Below, in pieces: positions 8,737-18,060 of a DNA stretch of 64,000 nucleotides. Source of the DNA: Gammaproteobacteria bacterium (lineage in GTDB: Bacteria; Pseudomonadota; Gammaproteobacteria; UBA4575); the NCBI GenBank assembly GCA_033344735.1, contig JAWPMW010000001.1, positions 434,001 to 498,000 on the forward strand, read 5' to 3'. The notes beneath the pieces were generated by a model. It ran no database searches. It saw only the letters and a list, made by a program, of their open reading frames with translations, and was not told where the DNA came from. The stretch's first letter is position 1. The number at the start of each line of letters is the position of its first letter. The translations under genes were made by a program, and so were the position numbers.

Positions 8737-10308
8737 ATGTCGAATATTGCTGTTACATACCTGGTAATTGCTCATGAGAAAGAAGTATCTGAGCTGGCGC
8801 GAAAAATAGCTATAGAGCAAAGTGTTGAGACCCCCGAATCTTTAATTACTCCTGAAATCGAAGCGAGATTTGTTGGCAAGATAGAACAAATTAACCCTGT
8901 TGAAAATCACCTGGATAAATTTACTATTACACTTAGCTATCCAGAAGAAATACTCAGTCAGCAATATAATCAATTGATTAATTTATGCTTTGGCAATGTT
9001 TCAATGTATCAAAATGTTAAATGTATTGACGTGAGTTTGCCCGAAAAGTTACTCGATTGTTTTGCTGGCCCAAGATTTGGTGTAGAAGGAATACGCGAAT
9101 GTTTAGGTGTCTATGGAAGACCATTGTTAGCGACTGCTTTAAAACCACGCGGATATAGCGAAGAACAGTTTGCTAATCTCGCCTATGAATTTGCGGTGGG
9201 CGGTGGAGATATTATTAAGGATGACCAAAATCTCATAGGCGATTTTGAGCAATTTAAACATCGAGTTACATTATGTTTAGATGCAGTTAAAAGAGCTGAA
9301 GACAAGACCGGTAAGCGTTGTGTTTACTTTCCATTTATATCTGCGCCCTATGAACACATACAAATGTATTTTGAGTGGGTTAAGAACAAAGGTATTGAGG
9401 GTGTACTGTTAGCGCCTTTAATTCTTGGATTAGATACCGCAAGAGGGTTAGCAGCCAAGTATGATTTAATTTATATGGCACACCCATCATTTACTGGTAG
9501 CAATTGTATTCCACCTAATGATGGGATGAGTTATCACTTATTGTATGGATTGTTATTTAGATTAGCTGGTGTTGATATTTCCGTATACCCAAATACAGGT
9601 GGTAGATTTGAATTTAAAGAAAATGACTGTAAAGCCATTGCTGAACAACTGCGTAAACCATTAGCACATATAAAACCTGCATTTCCGTGTCCAGCAGGTG
9701 GAATGCAGTATACCCACCTAAATGAAATGTGTCGGTGGTACAAACATGATTCTGTTTTTCTTTTGGGTGGTTCATTATTAGAGTATTCGCCAAAATTATC
9801 TCATTCAACACAGGCATTTAAAGAAAAAATATTAGAGGAATACTCTGAAGATATTAAACCACCTAGAAAATTACAAACTACCTCTTCATGTGATTATCCA
9901 TTATCAAGTGCTTGTTTACCGCTGGAACATATAAGGTTTAATGATTTTGAATGGACAGATAGAAATAGTGTTGTTTATAAAGATACAAACAACACTTCAT
10001 TTGAAGGTGTTCGTCGAATTGAGTTAGTTGGAAATAATGGAGAAATATCTAACTTTGATTTGCGTTACTTTGAAATCAGCCAAAATGGATTTTCAAGTAA
10101 AGAAAAACATAAGCATACTCATGTAATTATTGTAATACGTGGTGAAGGTAAAATCATTATTGATAATAAGAAATACAGAGCGAAGAAAAATGATATTTTA
10201 TATGTAAAGCCTATGGCTATCCATCAATTAAAAAATATAAGTGAAGAGCCATTTGGGTTTTATTGTATTGTTGACCACGACCGAGATAGGCCGATCATCT
10301 CTGACTAG
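8737..10308 (+). CDS. RuBisCO-like protein (form IV) fused to a C-terminal cupin
   Basis: 523 residues. Residues 1 to ~400 are a RuBisCO large-subunit fold: N-terminal domain, then TALKPRG (catalytic-type K136), GGGDIIKDDQN (K161, the lysine carbamylated in true RuBisCO), AHPSF (H249) and GGSLLEYSP (phosphate-loop region). The canonical KDDE metal motif reads KDDQ, so one acidic ligand is replaced by Gln; carboxylase activity is unlikely. Residues ~420-515 are a cupin: KHKHTH as metal-binding motif 1 (the usual Glu is missing), then NDILYVKPMAIHQLKN as motif 2. In Rhodospirillum rubrum a RuBisCO-like protein isomerises 5-methylthioribulose-1-P and a separate cupin then releases methanethiol to give DXP; here both folds are on one chain, so a related two-step thiol-sugar reaction is an inference. 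No methionine-salvage gene is adjacent. The ATG has an AAGGAA ribosome-binding site. Confidence 0.85.
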   Translation: MSNIAVTYLVIAHEKEVSELARKIAIEQSVETPESLITPEIEARFVGKIEQINPVENHLDKFTITLSYPEEILSQQYNQLINLCFGNVSMYQNVKCIDVSLPEKLLDCFAGPRFGVEGIRECLGVYGRPLLATALKPRGYSEEQFANLAYEFAVGGGDIIKDDQNLIGDFEQFKHRVTLCLDAVKRAEDKTGKRCVYFPFISAPYEHIQMYFEWVKNKGIEGVLLAPLILGLDTARGLAAKYDLIYMAHPSFTGSNCIPPNDGMSYHLLYGLLFRLAGVDISVYPNTGGRFEFKENDCKAIAEQLRKPLAHIKPAFPCPAGGMQYTHLNEMCRWYKHDSVFLLGGSLLEYSPKLSHSTQAFKEKILEEYSEDIKPPRKLQTTSSCDYPLSSACLPLEHIRFNDFEWTDRNSVVYKDTNNTSFEGVRRIELVGNNGEISNFDLRYFEISQNGFSSKEKHKHTHVIIVIRGEGKIIIDNKKYRAKKNDILYVKPMAIHQLKNISEEPFGFYCIVDHDRDRPIISD

Positions 10309-10577
10309 ATAGCATTACTTATAATTAATATATATTGGCCGCAGCGTGATGCATTTACACCATTAATTATAGTGTCACCAAAAAAGCTATACCCTAATAC
10401 TGAGTGCTTACTAACAATTTCACCATCATCTAAAATATGAACAGTGTGTGAACTATTAATGTACTCATATGATAATTCTGCGTCGAGTTCTAATTCAGTG
10501 CCATCGCAATGAACCTCGCAAGGTAAAGGAGGTGATGTATTTCCTGCGCGATCTAGCAAAATTACAGTATAAGCCAT
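10305..10577 (-). CDS. Hypothetical protein
   Basis: A 90-residue protein (MAYTVILLDRAGNTSPPLPC and on), predicted mostly beta, with three Cys and no signal peptide or membrane helix. Its stop overlaps the stop of the RuBisCO-like/cupin gene by 4 bases in convergent orientation. No family recognised. Confidence 0.4.
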   Translation of the reverse strand: MAYTVILLDRAGNTSPPLPCEVHCDGTELELDAELSYEYINSSHTVHILDDGEIVSKHSVLGYSFFGDTIINGVNASRCGQYILIISNAI

Positions 10578-10763
10578 TTCTGATGCATCTAATTTAGTGA
10601 GAATGTTTTCAAAATATAATTGAGATAATAACTAAGCTCTTTGAAGCCTGTCAAAAAATTGCCTAAAAGGTTTTTTCTAGAAACTATTATTTTTTGACTC
10701 TAAATTAATCGATCAAGCAATAATTAGTTATGAAAACTGCTAAATATCTTAGTTAGCAGTGAG

Positions 10764-11216
10764 TTACCTGCTCCTAGAAAAGCTCAATTTCAGCATATTA
10801 TTGATATTTGACCAGTTATCAAAGTATATGTTTGCTAAACATATTCTTTCACTATCAGTCATTTTTATTGAGAGGTCTTTATCTATTGGTGACTGCTGTA
10901 TCAACCGCTCATAACTAGAATTACTTTCTTTCTTGTTACTAGAACTTGCAAGACCACACGCATCGATTGAAATTGAATGCCATGTATATGCTATCGAAGT
11001 AAAGGCATCTTTATTAGATTTGCGAAAATTAGATAAATCATTAGAAAAATCAATATCAACAGACATATTATTTGAGACATACAAATACGTTTGTTCAAAC
11101 TCTGAATTGATATATTTAGCAACACTTTGATCATGTCCGTTGCTGCAAGCGCTGATAGTGAAACAAATACAGAGTAGCTTCAAAAAACGGCTTATATATT
11201 TTTTTTGCACAGTCAT
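10764..11216 (-). CDS. Putative lipoprotein of unknown function
   Basis: 150 residues with a basic N-terminus, a hydrophobic stretch and lipobox ISAC (C24), so an exported lipid-anchored protein is likely. The mature part is Ser/Asn-rich with an ICLANIYFDNW segment near the end and no known domain. It is divergent from the haem-protein operon at 11539. Confidence 0.55.
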   Translation of the reverse strand: MTVQKKYISRFLKLLCICFTISACSNGHDQSVAKYINSEFEQTYLYVSNNMSVDIDFSNDLSNFRKSNKDAFTSIAYTWHSISIDACGLASSSNKKESNSSYERLIQQSPIDKDLSIKMTDSERICLANIYFDNWSNINNMLKLSFSRSR

Positions 11217-11538
11217 TATTTATTTCAGTTCACGGTACCACTTAAACATAAAAAACCCACAGTTATGAGGAATTATAACTCGCCTATCTTAATGATGCTT
11301 TTGGTGGCCAAATTTTGTACGTCTGTTTCGCCACTGAGAGGGAATTCTTAACCGTCTATCGCAGATCAAAATCAGAACTGGTTCACAGAGTTATACATAC
11401 ACCCACGCCGGAAGGTGATCAGAAATTCATGTTTCTGATGTGAGATCAGTCCACGGATGAGGCTGGAGGGGAACGTCTTGAATATTTTTATCAATAGACG
11501 TTTAAGAAGTATTTATGTAACGCTGAAAAGGTGCCGCT
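11217..11538 (+). promoter_or_regulatory. Structured leader upstream of the three-gene export operon
   Basis: 322 bp without a gene. Two inverted repeats stand out: TCAGAAA / TTTCTGA at 11419-11438 with a 6-base loop, and AACGTCT / AGACGTT at 11472-11502 with an inner TTGA/TCAA pairing. Neither ends in a T-tract, so they are not simple terminators. The SD AAGGTG just before the 11539 ATG follows the second hairpin. A long structured 5' UTR or a small RNA is possible; no known riboswitch was recognised. Confidence 0.4.
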
Positions 11539-12714
11539 ATGCGCTTACGCAATAAACTTGCTTATAGTTTAGTTATTACGTTGATGTCAGTAATGTTCAC
11601 AATTTCTGCAGTTCATGCAGGACCACGTGAACAAGCGAAAAGAATGCATGATCGATTGGTGGGAGTCCCACCATCTGCTGCAGTTTTAGATTCAATGACA
11701 ACTAAAATTCAAAATGGAGATACTGTTGGAGCCGCTTATGAAGCGATGGAAAATCCAGCATTCTATAATACAACACTGAAAGACTTCTCCACACCCTGGA
11801 CTAATAGAGAAAGTTCAGTATATGAAGACTTGAATGATTTCTCAGCCACAGTGATTGGAATGATTCGTGATGAAGTTCCATTCACTGAGGTTTTGTCAGG
11901 TAATATTGTTTACATTGGCTCAGCTGATGCTTCAAATAATGTTGCATATTCACAAACCAATAATGATCATTACTTAGAGTTACAAGAGTCGAATGTAAAT
12001 TTAGGTGATCCTAATAATTTGATTCAAACTCAACAGACATCTTTGCCAGGTAATATATTACCTGCAGCAGCAACCGCTGGTGTAATGACTACACGCGGAT
12101 TCGCAGAATCATTTTTGATTGCTGGAACCAATCGTTCAGCAGTTAGAAACGCTATGTTTAACTTCTTATGTAAAGACCAAGAAGATATGCGTGACATTAC
12201 TGCTAGACCAGATTTTATTCGTCAAGATGTCACTCGTTCTCCGGGTGGTGACAGTAATATTTTCCTAACTGATTGCTTGACTTGTCATGCAGGTTTAGAT
12301 GGATTGGCTGGAGCATTTGCCTATTATGACTTTGATGAAGAGAACTTGCAGATTGCATATACAGCAGGTTCTGTTCAGCCTAAGTACTTACGTGATGCTG
12401 GAGTATTTCGTTTTGGCCATGAAACTGTCAATGATGGTTGGGTGAACTACTGGCGTACAGGTCCAAATGCATACATACAATGGAATGGCCCAGGTTCAGG
12501 CCTCGGTGCTAAATCACTTGGTGTTGAGCTCGCTTCAACGCGTCAATTTGCAGAGTGTCAAGTTAAGAAAGCATTTGAGAAGGTTTGTTACCGACCGCCC
12601 AACGGTGAAGTTGATGACATGCTAGTTAAAAATGTTGCAACCGTATTCCAAAACAGTAATTACAGCATGAAGCGTGTATTCGCGGATACTGCTACTTACT
12701 GTATGGGTAACTAA
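11539..12714 (+). CDS. Secreted haem-binding protein, first gene of a three-gene export operon
   Basis: 391 residues with a signal peptide cleaved near AVHA|G (residue 27). One c-type haem motif, CLTCH (246-250), sits in FLTDCLTCHAGLDGLAGAFA. The C-terminal ~60 residues (FAECQVKKAFEKVCYRPPNG and on) resemble the end of the DUF1585/DUF1588 cytochrome-like proteins found with DUF1501 partners in Planctomycetes, but this is a pattern impression only. It is followed after 24 bases by a haem-motif lipoprotein and then by a Tat substrate. A good SD (AAGGTG) supports this start. Enzymatic role unknown. Confidence 0.65.
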   Translation: MRLRNKLAYSLVITLMSVMFTISAVHAGPREQAKRMHDRLVGVPPSAAVLDSMTTKIQNGDTVGAAYEAMENPAFYNTTLKDFSTPWTNRESSVYEDLNDFSATVIGMIRDEVPFTEVLSGNIVYIGSADASNNVAYSQTNNDHYLELQESNVNLGDPNNLIQTQQTSLPGNILPAAATAGVMTTRGFAESFLIAGTNRSAVRNAMFNFLCKDQEDMRDITARPDFIRQDVTRSPGGDSNIFLTDCLTCHAGLDGLAGAFAYYDFDEENLQIAYTAGSVQPKYLRDAGVFRFGHETVNDGWVNYWRTGPNAYIQWNGPGSGLGAKSLGVELASTRQFAECQVKKAFEKVCYRPPNGEVDDMLVKNVATVFQNSNYSMKRVFADTATYCMGN

Positions 12715-12738
12715 GCGATGCTACCGAGGAGAAAAGTA

Positions 12739-14916
12739 ATGACTCAGGAAAATTTGATTGTATCGCGGAAAATGGACATCCGACGAATTCATAAATCGTT
12801 ACAGTGGATTGGTATTATTCTAGTAATGATTGTAATGACAGCATGTGGTGGCGGTAGCGGTGGCGGCTCTTCTGAAGAAGGAGCTACACCAACTACTATA
12901 AGCAACACGCCCACTGCACCAACGGTACCTACACCACCAACTGTTCCACCACCGCCTGCACCTACAATGCCGCCGGTTAATGACCAGCAGTTATTTGCGG
13001 ATACTGTTTATCCAATCATGACAGCAAATAGTTGTGTACAGTGCCATAGTGATCCAACTCCACTTGGACTTGTACCAGTACTACCGTATATGGCTCATGC
13101 CACTCTTGAGACGGCTTACAACGAGGTTATTAATAACCAAAAAGTTAGTTTTACAAATCCTGCTAATTCACGATTAGTCGATAAGCCAAGAGCAACTAAT
13201 CACAATTGTGGTGGTCCTGTGGCATGTGAAGAATTTGCTGTTGCAATGGAAGCAGCAATTACATCATGGGCAGCTGATCGAGCTGCTGCTAATCCTCCAT
13301 CAAATAATCTTCCACGTGTTGCAAGCGCGATGGCTAGTTTTGCAGATGGACAAGATGGTGGTGCTGCAAGAATAGATGCTAATGTCATTGCAATGTATGA
13401 CTTTTCTGAAGGTGCTGGTGACATCGTTGGAGATTCAAGCGGAGTGGGTACTCCAATGGATCTTCTGATTGAAGGTGATATGCAGTGGGTTGAAGAAGGT
13501 GGACTGCGAAATGTCAATGGTAAAGCTAAAGCAGCTATGGCAGATAGCGCAAAAATGTTCAACTTAATCTCAGAAGATCAAGATGAATTCACTATCGAAG
13601 CATGGATTATTCCAGATGCAGAAGATCAGAACGTTGGAGGTATATCTGTTATTGCAGGTTATCAACGTAACAATGCTTCGATTGGAAATAACAACTTCAT
13701 ATTTGGTCAAGTGAACACCAATTTTGAACTTCGTACTAGAAGTGAAACAACAGGTAATAATGGACAACCAGCATTGACAGCGAACGGAAGTGTAGTTCGT
13801 ACTGACTTAATGCATGTTGTGTTTACCGTAGATGGAACTTCGGGGCGTAAAGTATTTGTTGATGGTCAATTCGTTGGTGATATGGACGGTGCTCCATTAG
13901 GTCAACTTAATTGGGACTCTGACTTTGGATTTGCTCTTGGAAATGAGTATGAGGATCAAAGTGGCAACTTGTGGTTAGGTACATACAAAATGGTTGCCAT
14001 CCATAATCGTGCATTAACAGATGTGCAAGTTCAGCAAAACTATGATGCAGGATTAGGTAACTTTGTCACTCTAGCATTTGATGTCAGCGACATTATTGGT
14101 GCACCTGCGACTGTTCAGATGCAAGCAACTAATATGGACGACAATGCATATTTATTTGCATCTCCAACACTTGTTACTGATGTGACAGGAGTACAAGTTC
14201 GAAATATTAGAGTTGCTGTTAACAATAATTTGCCAGTGGCAACTCAGTCATTTCGTTCGGTTGACATGATGGTTAATCAGAGTGGACAAGTTTTATCACC
14301 ACTTGGAGCCGTAATTCCTAAAGATCAGGGACCTAACTTAGATATGTTCCACTTGGAATTTGAAGTACTTGCGGGTCAAACTGGAACAGGTGATCTATTT
14401 GTTGATTCATTAGAACCAGGAATACCAAATTACGGTGTATTGCCTGACTTCGGTGTACGCTCATTCTCTAGCGTCAATGACACAATGTCAGCGTTAACGA
14501 CTATTCCTATTACTCAAAATACAGTACGTAATCGTTACGAGGAGTTAAGGGATTCATTGCCTGCTACTGCAGATATTCTAGCCTTTAATTCTGCGTCACA
14601 GATTGCTATCCAACGATTAGCGGTGACTTACTGTGATCGAGTGAGACGATCTAACGCGGCATGTAATACAGTGTTTGGAACAAGCTGTAATAACATTGCC
14701 AACGCGACTGACAAACAAAATCGTGTCAATGCATTATTCGATAGATTTGTCGGTGACTTAGATAACCAACCTGACCGTGCAGAAACAACCGCAGAAGTAA
14801 ATCGTTTAATGGACGATTTAGGATGTGCGAATGGCTGTACAAATGCTACTAAAGATATTGCTCTGCAAGCGAGTTGTGCAGCAGTTCTTTCAAGTGGCGT
14901 GATGACAATTAACTGA
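12739..14916 (+). CDS. Lipoprotein with a c-type haem motif and a LamG (concanavalin A-like) domain
   Basis: The start at 12739 is chosen because GAGGAGA precedes it; an ATG at 12718 lacks an SD. The 725-residue protein has a lipobox at MTAC (C36), a Gly/Ser then Pro/Thr-rich linker (about residues 37-85), one haem motif CVQCH (99-103), and a LamG jelly-roll at about 281-440 (EFTIEAWIIPDA, HVVFTVDGTSGRKVFVDGQF, then LALTD-type end as NRALTDVQVQQNYDAG). The C-terminal third is Cys-containing and unassigned. It is probably cell-surface or periplasmic and binds a carbohydrate or protein ligand beside a redox group. It sits between the secreted haem protein and the Tat substrate. Confidence 0.72.
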   Translation: MTQENLIVSRKMDIRRIHKSLQWIGIILVMIVMTACGGGSGGGSSEEGATPTTISNTPTAPTVPTPPTVPPPPAPTMPPVNDQQLFADTVYPIMTANSCVQCHSDPTPLGLVPVLPYMAHATLETAYNEVINNQKVSFTNPANSRLVDKPRATNHNCGGPVACEEFAVAMEAAITSWAADRAAANPPSNNLPRVASAMASFADGQDGGAARIDANVIAMYDFSEGAGDIVGDSSGVGTPMDLLIEGDMQWVEEGGLRNVNGKAKAAMADSAKMFNLISEDQDEFTIEAWIIPDAEDQNVGGISVIAGYQRNNASIGNNNFIFGQVNTNFELRTRSETTGNNGQPALTANGSVVRTDLMHVVFTVDGTSGRKVFVDGQFVGDMDGAPLGQLNWDSDFGFALGNEYEDQSGNLWLGTYKMVAIHNRALTDVQVQQNYDAGLGNFVTLAFDVSDIIGAPATVQMQATNMDDNAYLFASPTLVTDVTGVQVRNIRVAVNNNLPVATQSFRSVDMMVNQSGQVLSPLGAVIPKDQGPNLDMFHLEFEVLAGQTGTGDLFVDSLEPGIPNYGVLPDFGVRSFSSVNDTMSALTTIPITQNTVRNRYEELRDSLPATADILAFNSASQIAIQRLAVTYCDRVRRSNAACNTVFGTSCNNIANATDKQNRVNALFDRFVGDLDNQPDRAETTAEVNRLMDDLGCANGCTNATKDIALQASCAAVLSSGVMTIN

Positions 14917-14937
14917 TCTATAAGCGAGGATATAACG

Positions 14938-16452
14938 ATGGGTAAATATGTAGAGCAATCTCGACGTCAAGATGAGCAGCATCGTCGTTTGCAGCAACGT
15001 ATCGAAGAAGATTGTCGCCAGTCAGGTCATGGTCGTCCGGTGACACGCAGAGACTTCTTAGGTAGAGGGTTGATTTCAGGCATGGGCATGGTGTTCGCGC
15101 CAACGCTCTCAACATTTCTAGCACGTCAAGCACATGCAGAATGTGACCTCTCAACACTTGTTCAAGGTGCAGGGAAAATTCCTTTCATCAGTATTGATCA
15201 AGGTGGTGGTGCTAATATTGCAGGATCAAACATCATGGTTGGTTCTTTAGGGCAAGAAAACTTTTTAAGCCCTGAAGGCTATGCAAAACTAGGACTACCT
15301 GAAGCTATCATACCAGACAGCGTGGGTGTTGATCGTACATTTGGAATTGCTATGCATCCTAACAGCGCAATGCTAAGAGGGATGCTGGATAAAACAAGTG
15401 TAGCAGCTCGAGCAGGAACTAATGGAATTGTTATTCCAGCACGTTCTGAGAATGATACTGGAAATAATCCACATAACCCTGTTTATGGTATAGCCCAAGC
15501 AGGTGCAAATGGACAATTTGTTGCAGCGGTAGGAACGCGTAACTCTGACACTGGGGGACGTTCTGATGCACCTAATTATATGATTGATCCATCTGTACGA
15601 CCGACTAAAGTAAGTAATTCTAATGAAGCCATCGGTCTAGGTGGTGGTGATGATGATGGTTTCCCTACGGGTCGAGTGGCGGAAGCTGCAGCTATTATTA
15701 GTGAACTTAAATTAGGAAAAATTACAGCAGAGCAAGCAACTAAAGAGCTGGTTCAATGTGGTTACGATAAAAGTTCAGCAACATTCAATACTGCAATAAC
15801 AGCGGCAGAATTAGATCCAAATCAAGATACAGACTTACAAGCTATTTTCCCTAATGGTGAATTAAATGATGGTGATTTCCGCAAAGCGGCAGCAGTTATG
15901 AAGACTGTGATTAAAGGTTTTGCTGGTGCAGGAACCATTGAATATGGTGGTCGAGATTATCACCAAGATCCACGACCAGAAACTGACGGTAAGGACTTTG
16001 TTGTTGGGCAGGTAATTGGTGCTACCTTAGAGTATGCCATGCGTGCAAACCAACCTGTGATGATTTACGTTTTTAGTGATGGTTCTGTATCTGCAGATAC
16101 TGATAACCCTGAGGATGATGGAAATGGGGTTACTAAATTCCGATGGCGTTCAGATAATTCACAAACAGCAGCTAGTGCAATCTTTGTTTATCAACCAGGT
16201 GGAGTGAGACCAGTACTTCGTGGTAACGCAGCCGGTACGAATCAGTTAGGTACATTTAGAATGGATGGAAACGTAGATACTGCATCAAGTCCATTTGCAA
16301 ATAGTGTGACTTCTCTAGCGGAACTTGTTGTGTTGAATTATTTAGGTCTACATGGTCAGCAATCAAGATTTGGTGTGGATGTATTAGCCAACAATGGGTT
16401 AGGTACGGGTGCTGCAGTAGACCCATATATAGCCTTCAATCCGATTGCTTAA
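14938..16452 (+). CDS. Tat-exported protein, DUF1501-like
   Basis: 504 residues. After a charged ~35-residue extension comes a twin-arginine signal: TRRDFLGRG with R37-R38, a hydrophobic stretch and AHA|E cleavage near residue 67. Tat export implies folding, or cofactor loading, in the cytoplasm. The mature part contains ISIDQGGGANIAGSNIMVGS and VMIYVFSDGSVSAD, resembling the Tat-exported DUF1501 (sulfatase-like fold) proteins, although the metal ligands are not obvious. An SD (GAGG) is present and it lies 21 bases after the LamG lipoprotein, so the three genes form an operon closed by the terminator at 16481. Confidence 0.65.
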   Translation: MGKYVEQSRRQDEQHRRLQQRIEEDCRQSGHGRPVTRRDFLGRGLISGMGMVFAPTLSTFLARQAHAECDLSTLVQGAGKIPFISIDQGGGANIAGSNIMVGSLGQENFLSPEGYAKLGLPEAIIPDSVGVDRTFGIAMHPNSAMLRGMLDKTSVAARAGTNGIVIPARSENDTGNNPHNPVYGIAQAGANGQFVAAVGTRNSDTGGRSDAPNYMIDPSVRPTKVSNSNEAIGLGGGDDDGFPTGRVAEAAAIISELKLGKITAEQATKELVQCGYDKSSATFNTAITAAELDPNQDTDLQAIFPNGELNDGDFRKAAAVMKTVIKGFAGAGTIEYGGRDYHQDPRPETDGKDFVVGQVIGATLEYAMRANQPVMIYVFSDGSVSADTDNPEDDGNGVTKFRWRSDNSQTAASAIFVYQPGGVRPVLRGNAAGTNQLGTFRMDGNVDTASSPFANSVTSLAELVVLNYLGLHGQQSRFGVDVLANNGLGTGAAVDPYIAFNPIA

Positions 16453-16480
16453 TAGTTAAATAAGTAGCGTAAAGTGAGTA

Positions 16481-16513
16481 AAAAGCAGGGTGGATTAACC
16501 ATCCTGCTTTTTT
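16481..16513 (+). terminator. Intrinsic terminator of the three-gene operon
   Basis: AAAGCAGG with an inner TGG, a short loop, CCA and CCTGCTTT followed by a T-run. It lies 28 bases after the DUF1501-like gene. The A-run on the left could also make it work in reverse. Confidence 0.88.
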
Positions 16514-16605
16514 AATGATAAAAGGTTGAAAATTCACGACCAAAGTCATTTCTTATATTTTTAATAATTCCAAAATAGTGCTTCACAAATACAGTCATTT
16601 TTATT

Positions 16606-17982
16606 TTGGGAAGCCAACTCGATCAATCAACTGAAACATCACATTTTTCTCTGTCAGTATATTTGCAGTGTCCGAAATGTGGTTCTTCCAAGTTAACTGA
16701 AAGTACAGATCATATTGATTGCGATAAATGTAATCAGTCTTATCCACAGTTTAAATTTGGGAATATATCAATACCATTTTTATTTGCTGACGTTGATGCG
16801 GCAATAGGTGCATGGTGTGCACGTATTAATGGTTTTAAGAAAGCAATTGAGCAAGAAATTGAGCACCTTAATATTCAGTCTAAAGATAAAAACAATAGTC
16901 GATTAACAACAGAAAGATTGAAAACGTCATTAAAATCTAAAAAGCAATACAAGCAGCAGATAATTGAGCATCTTGAATCTTTTAAAGCATATTCTTTAGA
17001 CGAATATGCTTACAACAGTAGCGAAATCGATAAAAATCAGGGTGTTGAAAGTTATATTAATAATATATTTAGAGATTGGTGTTGGAATAACGGCGAAAAT
17101 GAAGAACTTCTAAGAAGTATAAGTAAAGTTGTTGACTCTAATTTTCAAGCGGGTATTAGCTTAACTCTTGGTGCTGGAGCTTCAAGATTTTCATATGATT
17201 TTCATGAAAAATATCTAGCAAAACATTCGTTTCTGCTCGATATTAATCCAGTATTGCTTGGAAATGCTGCAAAAATTATTAATGGTATGGTGGTTGAGTT
17301 AAATGAGTTTCCAGTTGCACCTATATCAATAGACGATTTTACAAAACACCAGAAGTGTAAAATTGCTTGTGATACTCCAGAGGAATTTAGCTTTTTGTTG
17401 GCAGATGCATTAAATGCACCACTCAAAGAAAAAAGCTTCGATAGTATATTAACGCCATGGTTAGTCGACATTATTCCCATAGACTTGAAAGATTTTATTA
17501 CACGAGTAAATCGCTTGCTTAAAGTTGGTGGTTTATGGATAAATTCTGGATCGTTAGCATTCTTTCATAAAAATCAGCAATGCAATTATAGTCAAGAAGA
17601 AGTAATAGATTCATTAAAAAAATTTGGTTTCGATGATGTGAAAGTAGCTAGGACTAAAATTAATTATTTGAATTCACCTCATAGTGCACATGGGCGTATT
17701 GAAGAGGTCTTTAGTTTTTCGGCTAAAAAGAAGTTTGATTCTGCAGTGCCTAATAATTTCACTTACTTTCCTGAGTGGGTAAATGACGTTAATTTGAGCA
17801 TACCAAATCATGCTGAGCTAATGGCAGAGTCTTCAAAGCATCTACTTCAAGCTCAAGTGTTATCCGCAATCAATGGGCAACGTAGTATTATTGATATAGC
17901 CCAATTATTAGCCAAGCAATACGATATGTCTGAAGACAGTGCAATTTCTGCTGTGCGTCAAATTTTATTAGATAATCTCTAG
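16606..17982 (+). CDS. Zinc-ribbon SAM-dependent methyltransferase with a PqqD-like C-terminus
   Basis: 458 residues from a TTG start (no in-frame ATG near the N-terminus). Residues 22-42 form a CPKC...CDKC zinc ribbon. A class I methyltransferase domain at ~175-345 shows LTLGAGASRFSYDF (motif I), LLDINP, LADALNAPL..SFDSILTPW and RLLKVGGLWINSG. The last ~55 residues (SAINGQRSIIDIAQLLAKQY and on) look like a PqqD-type winged helix used for peptide binding. The DINP wording resembles carnosine-type N-methyltransferases. Substrate unknown. The next gene, same strand, is a membrane-anchored haem protein. Confidence 0.62.
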   Translation: MGSQLDQSTETSHFSLSVYLQCPKCGSSKLTESTDHIDCDKCNQSYPQFKFGNISIPFLFADVDAAIGAWCARINGFKKAIEQEIEHLNIQSKDKNNSRLTTERLKTSLKSKKQYKQQIIEHLESFKAYSLDEYAYNSSEIDKNQGVESYINNIFRDWCWNNGENEELLRSISKVVDSNFQAGISLTLGAGASRFSYDFHEKYLAKHSFLLDINPVLLGNAAKIINGMVVELNEFPVAPISIDDFTKHQKCKIACDTPEEFSFLLADALNAPLKEKSFDSILTPWLVDIIPIDLKDFITRVNRLLKVGGLWINSGSLAFFHKNQQCNYSQEEVIDSLKKFGFDDVKVARTKINYLNSPHSAHGRIEEVFSFSAKKKFDSAVPNNFTYFPEWVNDVNLSIPNHAELMAESSKHLLQAQVLSAINGQRSIIDIAQLLAKQYDMSEDSAISAVRQILLDNL

Positions 17983-18060
17983 TTAATCTATCAATCTTAT
18001 TTCATTTAACAATATGAGTTACAATTAAGCACTATACAGTGCTTTCTTAAAGCAATAATA

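Noticed and set aside
8737-10308. True CO2-fixing RuBisCO
   Set aside because: The metal-binding KDDE motif is KDDQ, family wording is of the RuBisCO-like kind, and no Calvin-cycle genes are near.
13200-13562. Minus-strand ORF of 120 codons inside the LamG lipoprotein gene
   Set aside because: Pro/Ser-rich antisense shadow with no ribosome-binding site, inside a well-supported gene.
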